Of a stretch of 34,946 bases of DNA, positions 30,690 through 34,946 are shown one piece after another. The stretch is from Bovifimicola sp050309585 (GTDB lineage: Bacteria > Bacillota > Clostridia > Lachnospirales > Lachnospiraceae). The notes beneath the pieces are model-generated. The model was not told where the DNA came from and made no database searches. It was given only the letters and a program-made list of their open reading frames with translations. Each line of letters opens with the position of its first letter. The first letter of the stretch is position 1. The stretch covers positions 1 to 34,946 of the forward strand of contig JBNRML010000113.1 in assembly GCA_050309585.1 (NCBI GenBank). The letters run 5' to 3'. Made by a program: the position numbers and the translations under genes.

Positions 30690-32198
30690 ATGGGAAAAGC
30701 AACCGGATTTTTAGAATATCAAAGGAAGGATCCAGCATCAATTCCGCCTTTGGAAAGAATAAAAAACTTTGATGAGTTTCATGAAAGACTTTCAATTAAA
30801 GACCAACAGTGTCAGGGAGCAAGATGTATGTCCTGTGGTGTGCCATTTTGTCAGGCTGGAACAATGATAAGTGGTATGGCATCAGGATGTCCGCTTAAAA
30901 ATCTTATACCGGAAACAAATGATTTAGTTTACAGAGGAAATCTTGAGCAGGCATATGTGAGACTTGCAAAGACTCACAGTTTTCCGGAATTTACATCAAG
31001 GGTGTGTCCGGCACTTTGCGAGGCTGCATGTACATGTGGTCTTATGGATGCACCTGTATCCACAAAAGAAAATGAAAAAGCAATTATTGAATATGCGTTT
31101 GAAAACAATCTTGTGGATAACGGAGCGCCGCAGAACAGGACAGGAAAAACTGTGGCAGTTATTGGAAGTGGTCCTTCTGGTTTGGCGGCTGCCCAGCTTT
31201 TGAATCAGAGAGGTCATAAGGTTACTGTATATGAAAGAAGTGACAGACCGGGTGGTTTGTTAAGATACGGTATTCCAAACATGAAGCTTGACAAGAGAAT
31301 CATTGACAGAAGAATTGCCATAATGGAAAATGACGGTATCGAATTTAAGCTTGGAGTTAACGTTGGAAAGGATATATCTGCAAAGGAAATTATGGATGCC
31401 TATGACAGGGTTGTTCTCTGCTGTGGAGCATCAAATCCTAGAAACATTAATGTTGAGGGAAGAGATGCAAAGGGCATATATTTTGCAGTGGATTTCTTAA
31501 GCGAGGTCAGCAAAAAGCTTATGGATAGTGATTATGACTCAGAAAAGGTTATTGAAAACAGGAGTTTTTCATTTAAAAGCCTTAAGGGCAAAAATGTGGT
31601 TGTAATTGGCGGCGGTGACACTGGAAATGACTGTGTGGGAACAAGTATAAGACTGGGAGCCGCAAGCGTGATACAGCTTGAGATGATGCCTTGTCCTGCT
31701 AAGGAAAGACTTTCAAGCAATCCATGGCCGGAGTGGCCAAGAGTTATGAAGACGGATTATGGCCAGGAAGAGGCAATTGCTCTCTATGGAAATGACCCGA
31801 GAATCTTCAAGACTACGGTTACTGAGTTTGTTAAAGATAAGAAGGGAAATCTTTCGAAGGTTAAAACAGTTTCGTTAGAGCCAAAGAAGGATGAAAATAC
31901 AGGCAGAATGAATATGGTACCAGTTCCAGGTACCGAAAAAGAGCTGAAGGCAGATTTGGTACTAATTGCTGCAGGATTTCTGGGAGCAGAAAAATACGTT
32001 ACAGACGCCTTTGGAGTAAAATGCAATGAGAGAACAAATGTTGCAACTAATGATGGCGGGTATGAAACAAATGTATCCAAAATATTTACAGCTGGAGATA
32101 TGCACAGAGGACAGTCCCTTGTTGTGTGGGCAATAAGAGAAGGTAGAGATGTGGCAAGAGCAGTAGATGAATCTCTCATGGGATACACGAATCTGTAA
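30690..32198 (+). CDS. gltD: Glutamate synthase, small (beta) subunit
   Basis: 502 aa from the ATG at 30690 (AAAGGAG at 30674-30680); a longer in-frame start inside gltB is unlikely. It takes electrons from NAD(P)H and passes them by FAD and iron-sulfur clusters to the GltB subunit. N-terminal cluster cysteines lie in CQGARCMSCGVPFCQ and CPALCEAACTCG. The FAD motif is VAVIGSGPSGLAAAQLL and the NAD(P)H motif VVVIGGGDTGNDCVGTS. The C-terminal FTAGDMHRGQSLVVWAIREGRDVAR is the conserved second FAD contact. It is the last gene of the pyrG-gltB-gltD operon and is followed by a strong terminator. Confidence 0.97.
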   Translation: MGKATGFLEYQRKDPASIPPLERIKNFDEFHERLSIKDQQCQGARCMSCGVPFCQAGTMISGMASGCPLKNLIPETNDLVYRGNLEQAYVRLAKTHSFPEFTSRVCPALCEAACTCGLMDAPVSTKENEKAIIEYAFENNLVDNGAPQNRTGKTVAVIGSGPSGLAAAQLLNQRGHKVTVYERSDRPGGLLRYGIPNMKLDKRIIDRRIAIMENDGIEFKLGVNVGKDISAKEIMDAYDRVVLCCGASNPRNINVEGRDAKGIYFAVDFLSEVSKKLMDSDYDSEKVIENRSFSFKSLKGKNVVVIGGGDTGNDCVGTSIRLGAASVIQLEMMPCPAKERLSSNPWPEWPRVMKTDYGQEEAIALYGNDPRIFKTTVTEFVKDKKGNLSKVKTVSLEPKKDENTGRMNMVPVPGTEKELKADLVLIAAGFLGAEKYVTDAFGVKCNERTNVATNDGGYETNVSKIFTAGDMHRGQSLVVWAIREGRDVARAVDESLMGYTNL

Positions 32199-32221
32199 TT
32201 CTTTTTGTTGGATTTTCTTTT

Positions 32222-32272
32222 ATGTACTCTCGGAATCTTTTGTATATGAGTTTCCGAGAGTACATTTTTATA
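32222..32272 (+). terminator. Terminator of the pyrG-gltBD operon
   Basis: Perfect 14-bp stem ATGTACTCTCGGAA (32222-32235)/TTCCGAGAGTACAT (32252-32265) followed by TTTTTAT. Confidence 0.85.
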
Positions 32273-32314
32273 AAAAGGAAGTTTTTACAACATTTTTTTA
32301 GTAATACTACTCTT

Positions 32315-32518
32315 TTACATCGTTAAGGCTTTTTTATATTCCTCCTCTGAGTACATTTTAAGAATGACTTCTTTTTCAATTCCAGCATCAATCATTTTAC
32401 GAATTGCGATAAGTTCTCCTTCGGCTATACTTTCTGCTCTCAGTGTTCTTTCGTGAAGTTCCTCATCATATTCAGTAATGCACACGTCTATCACCTCCGC
32501 ACGATGTTTTTTCAACAA
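32315..32518 (-). pseudogene. C-terminal relict of a PD-(D/E)XK nuclease/transposase-family (Rpn-like) protein
   Basis: 67 codons starting with a TTG inside the end of the methyltransferase gene. MLKKHRAEVIDVCITEYDEEL is the conserved segment found after the nuclease domain of Rpn/PD-(D/E)XK transposase-family proteins of Lachnospiraceae, and the AESIAEGELIAIRKMID... tail ending in YSEEEYKKA matches their usual 3' end. The whole N-terminal nuclease domain is gone and there is no ribosome site of its own. The TrmH gene's own end (KKSMLDC) runs 7 bases into it. This suggests the methyltransferase lies at the deletion junction. Confidence 0.6.
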
Positions 32519-33333
32519 TCAAGCATACTTTTTTTATGTCCCAATTGCCAGAATGCAATTGCGCTTGCGGCAGCAACATTTAGCGAGTCCACTTCGTGGG
32601 ACATTGGAATACACACAGTGTAATCGCAATTATTAATTGTTGAGGATGCCAGTCCATCGCCTTCTGTTCCAAGTATGATTGCCAGCTTTTCCTCAGCCAT
32701 CAATTGTGGGTTATCTATGTTTACAGAGTCTTCTCTCAGGGCCATTGCTACTGTCTTAAAACCATAATCCTTCAGAGTTAAAATGTCACTGTTTATATAC
32801 GTCCATGGAATTTGAAATACGGTTCCCATACTTACCCGTAAACATCGGCGAAGTAGGGGATCTGAGCAACCAGAAGTGAGAAGTACGGCATCCATATTAA
32901 GGGCTGCGGCACAACGGAAAATAGCACCAACATTAGTGGGATTCATTACATTTTCCATAACAACTATTCTTTCAGCATTTTTACAAATTTCGGTGACTGA
33001 TGATCGATTTGGACGATGCATTGCGCATAGGGCACCACGTGTTAATTCATAGCCCGTAAGCTTTGTCAGTACATCAAATTCTGCCGTATATATTGGGATA
33101 TCTCTGCAACGGGAAATGATGTCTTTTGCCTGCCCTTCTATATGCTTTTTTTCAAGTAATAATGAAACAGGAACACAGCCAAAATTGAGAGCACGCTCGA
33201 TGACTTTTGGACTTTCGGCTATAAAGAGGCCGGTTTCAGGCTCATATATATGACGCAGCTGGTTCTCTGTAAGTCGTGCAAATATATCCAGTTCAGGTGC
33301 ATAAAAGTCATTGATTTCTATAATGTTTGGCAT
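32512..33333 (-). CDS. TrmH/SpoU-family RNA methyltransferase
   Basis: 273 aa. An S-adenosylmethionine-dependent 2'-O-ribose methyltransferase of the SPOUT (trefoil knot) class. An N-terminal substrate-binding part (residues about 1-105) precedes the knot domain with motif 1 NPTNVGAIFRCAAAL, motif 2 LAIILGTEGDGL and motif 3 CIPMSHEVDSLNVAAASAIAF. GAGG lies before the ATG. The last residues may have been altered by the deletion that left the Rpn relict, since the stop falls inside that sequence, but all catalytic motifs are intact. The RNA target (rRNA or tRNA) is unknown. Confidence 0.92.
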   Translation of the reverse strand: MPNIIEINDFYAPELDIFARLTENQLRHIYEPETGLFIAESPKVIERALNFGCVPVSLLLEKKHIEGQAKDIISRCRDIPIYTAEFDVLTKLTGYELTRGALCAMHRPNRSSVTEICKNAERIVVMENVMNPTNVGAIFRCAAALNMDAVLLTSGCSDPLLRRCLRVSMGTVFQIPWTYINSDILTLKDYGFKTVAMALREDSVNIDNPQLMAEEKLAIILGTEGDGLASSTINNCDYTVCIPMSHEVDSLNVAAASAIAFWQLGHKKSMLDC

Positions 33334-33387
33334 AGTGTTCCTCTTTTAAAATGTGTAACGAAACAGATACGTTAATATTAATTTACT

Positions 33388-33825
33388 TTAGTTTTGTTCG
33401 GATTCAGTATCCTGTGGTGCAGGAATTTGTGATGTGGCATTTAAGTTGCCAGCCTGATTTTGTGGTGTAGCATTGAAACTGCCTGGTTGATACTGTGGAG
33501 TACCATTGAAATTGCCATATGGATACTGTGTAGGGGCATTGTTTGAATATTTAGATTGCTTTGGTACTACGGTGTCTGCTATTCTTCTAACGTCTGCCAT
33601 CATATCGCATAAGCCAATCATAAACAGAGAACCGAACCAGATAATGAATTCGATTATTATAGTTGCAAAAACACTCAAAAAGACAAGAATTACGCCATTT
33701 CTATAGCGATAGTTAAACATAAAAACACTAGAAAATCCCAATCCGACTATTCCGGCAACTACCATACAAAATATGGTCCAGATTCTTAAAAGAATACCTA
33801 ATTTTTTTCCGGCATTTTTAAACAT
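33388..33825 (-). CDS. Small membrane protein with repetitive Asn/Gln/Pro tail
   Basis: 145 aa. Two membrane helices, about residues 12-34 (ILLRIWTIFCMVVAGIVGLG) and 44-70 (GVILVFLSVFATIIIEFIIWFG), are followed by a short linker and a low-complexity tail. The tail holds imperfect 12-residue repeats (GNFNGTPQYQPG, SFNATPQNQAG, NLNATSQIPAP) and a QDTESEQN end. AAGGAG precedes the ATG and a consensus promoter lies 30-60 nt upstream. Similar two-helix proteins with disordered tails (DUF4282-like or zinc-ribbon membrane proteins that lost the ribbon) are common in Lachnospiraceae; no function is assigned. Confidence 0.7.
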   Translation of the reverse strand: MFKNAGKKLGILLRIWTIFCMVVAGIVGLGFSSVFMFNYRYRNGVILVFLSVFATIIIEFIIWFGSLFMIGLCDMMADVRRIADTVVPKQSKYSNNAPTQYPYGNFNGTPQYQPGSFNATPQNQAGNLNATSQIPAPQDTESEQN

Positions 33826-33855
33826 TTTTTCTCCTTTGCATTGTTCGTTTTTGTC

Positions 33856-33884
33856 AGTGTACCAAAAAGAGATGATAAGTTCAA
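33856..33884 (-). promoter_or_regulatory. Promoter of the small membrane protein gene
   Basis: Minus-strand TTGAAC (plus 33879-33884), 17-nt spacer, TACACT (33856-33861). Confidence 0.65.
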
Positions 33885-33889
33885 TAGTT

Positions 33890-34233
33890 TTTTTTCTTAG
33901 TCAGGATGGAAAAAGATGAGGAGGATTTTGAGGGATATGGGGATGGTGCTTGGATTAAAATGGCATACAACTTGTGAGTTCTACTCAAATAACAAGAAAT
34001 GTGTGTTTGGGCAGAGAAAATTAAAATATTTTAGGGATAGAGTGAAGGCTTTGAAGTTAAAATTCTACCCAAACTAATCAAATAGTTACTTTGGGTAAAA
34101 AAAATCAAGGAATTCTCTTTGTGAAGTCCAAAATTAAAGAAAATTCTCTATCCTAAAAACAAGCAATCAGTTTTTTGGGTAGAAATTCGTTTTCAGAGCG
34201 TTAGAGAATTAGTAAAATTGTTAGATTTATTTA
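33890..34233. other. AT-rich non-coding region with interleaved inverted repeats
   Basis: No gene is supported on either strand in this stretch. It contains two interleaved inverted-repeat pairs: TTTTAGGGATAGAG (about 34029-34042) with CTCTATCCTAAAA (about 34146-34158), and TTCTACCCAAA (about 34062-34072) with TTTTGGGTAGAA (about 34173-34184). Further single copies of TTTGGG(T/C)A occur near 34006 and 34092. It could be a structured RNA, a regulatory site for several operators or the remains of an inserted element. Confidence 0.4.
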
Positions 34234-34262
34234 TTGACGAAGGATTTACAAATTAATACAAT
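34234..34262 (+). promoter_or_regulatory. Promoter of the thioesterase gene
   Basis: TTGACG (34234-34239), 17-nt spacer, TACAAT (34257-34262). Start near 34269. Confidence 0.75.
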
Positions 34263-34308
34263 TAATGGAGAGTATTTGGATGAAAAAAGTGAGTAAGTGA
34301 GGTAAAAT

Positions 34309-34776
34309 ATGGCAAAAAGAGTAAAGGATTCAATGGTAGAGACAGCACATATAGTAAGGCCGACGGATTTGAACAGTGCAAAAAGATTATTTGGTGGTAC
34401 TTTGATGGCCTGGATAGATGAGACTGCAGTGATTGTTGCGAAACGTCATACAGGGTTGAATGTCACAACTGCTTCCGTGGACAACCTTAGCTTTTTGAGT
34501 GCAGCCAGAATGAAGGATGTGGTTGTTATTATTGGAAAAATAACTTATGTGGGAAGAACCTCCATGGAGGTTAAAGTGGAATCGTTTGTTGAACATATCA
34601 GTGGTGAGCGTGAGCTGGTAAACAGGGCATATATTACAATGGTTGGACTGGATGAAAATGGTAATCCGGCTCAGATTCCGGAGCTTATTCTTGAAACGCC
34701 GGAAGAAATTGAGGAAAATGAACAGGCAAAGCTCAGACGAAAGTTGAGAAGTGAATTGAGAAATGGTTGCAGGTAA
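34309..34776 (+). CDS. Acyl-CoA thioesterase (hotdog fold, YciA/BACH-like)
   Basis: 155-aa cytoplasmic protein that hydrolyses acyl-CoA to free acid and CoA. The hotdog domain starts HIVRPTDLNSAKRLFGGTLMAWIDE, with the catalytic aspartate/asparagine and GG(T/L)LM...D motif of the BACH-type family, and continues TASVDNLSFLSAARMKDVV and GRTSMEVKVES. The C-terminal tail is charged and variable. GAGG precedes the ATG; its own promoter lies 47 nt upstream. Chain-length preference cannot be told. Confidence 0.9.
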   Translation: MAKRVKDSMVETAHIVRPTDLNSAKRLFGGTLMAWIDETAVIVAKRHTGLNVTTASVDNLSFLSAARMKDVVVIIGKITYVGRTSMEVKVESFVEHISGERELVNRAYITMVGLDENGNPAQIPELILETPEEIEENEQAKLRRKLRSELRNGCR

Positions 34777-34777
34777 A

Positions 34778-34819
34778 AATAGAAATAACAATAGAAATAA
34801 CAATAGAAATAAAAATAAC
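34778..34819 (+). repeat. 12-nt tandem repeat, 3.5 copies
   Basis: AATAGAAATAAC at 34778-34789 and 34790-34801, AATAGAAATAAA at 34802-34813, and a half copy AATAAC. A low-complexity simple repeat that directly abuts the palindromic repeat element. Confidence 0.7.
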
Positions 34820-34946
34820 GTATCTGTTCAGAGCCAACCTCGAAAACTGTCGTTTTCTCGGTGTGGCGTATCCGCCAAATATATTTTTACAGCTAAACGT
34901 TCACGAATGAAAGCATTCATCACGTTTAACCGTAAAAATATGCTTG
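34820..34946. repeat. Palindromic repeat element, copy 2 (runs off the window)
   Basis: Begins GTATCTGTTCAGAGCC, the inverted complement of the end of copy 1. It carries the CCAACCTCGAAAAC hairpin, GGCGTATCCGCCAAATATATTT, AGCTAAACGTT and ATTCATCACGTTTAAC with only scattered changes. The right arm (CCGTAAAAATATGCTTG) has diverged. The element continues past the last base. Confidence 0.75.

Overview
The window looks like chromosome of a low-GC, anaerobic, Gram-positive Clostridia, most likely a Lachnospiraceae (Roseburia/Eubacterium/Butyrivibrio type). This is inferred from the AT-rich codons, strong GGAGG-type ribosome sites, TTGACA-17-TATAAT promoters, type III glutamine synthetase, indolepyruvate:ferredoxin oxidoreductase with a PaaK-type CoA ligase, and lipoprotein signals. 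No rRNA, tRNA, complete insertion sequence or CRISPR array was seen.

Bases 1-8,800 are accessory and partly decayed. They hold an AAA ATPase with a DUF4143 tail, a 161-bp palindromic element, a frameshifted HhH/ParB-like remnant, a candidate type I toxin-antitoxin module (44-aa holin-like toxin with a convergent antisense RNA that has its own promoter and terminator), an SDR epimerase, a Nudix gene that has lost its Nudix box, a type III toxin-antitoxin locus of the ToxIN/AbiQ kind (promoter, three 36-nt repeats, terminator, ToxN-like endoribonuclease whose expected start codon is out of frame), an aldo/keto reductase and two lipoproteins.

Bases 8,600-18,200 carry a palindromic repeat (second copy at the right edge of the window), the iorA-iorB-paaK operon for aryl-pyruvate/aryl-acetate metabolism, an unrecognised 482-aa coiled-coil protein, a bcp-yaaA peroxide-defence pair, and a MATE transporter-antiporter pair behind a promoter that lies in a dyad. 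A 50-aa gene on the minus strand closes this part.

Bases 18,400-32,270 are a nitrogen/glutamine block: purF, glnA (GSIII), an Amt-PII fusion, then pyrG-gltB-gltD. Together they take up ammonium, fix it into glutamine, regenerate glutamate, and spend glutamine amide on purines and CTP. Each of the four transcription units is preceded by a strong terminator-like hairpin just ahead of its first gene. Two of these (purF, glnA) share the sequence AAAAGCAAAGGCGCTTTG and start about 8-10 nt after the predicted transcription start. This suggests a common attenuation/antitermination regulon.

Bases 32,270-34,946 hold a TrmH-type RNA methyltransferase with a relict of a PD-(D/E)XK transposase-family protein at its end, a small membrane protein with a repetitive tail, a 480-bp AT-rich non-coding stretch rich in inverted repeats, an acyl-CoA thioesterase, a 12-nt tandem repeat and the second copy of the palindromic repeat.
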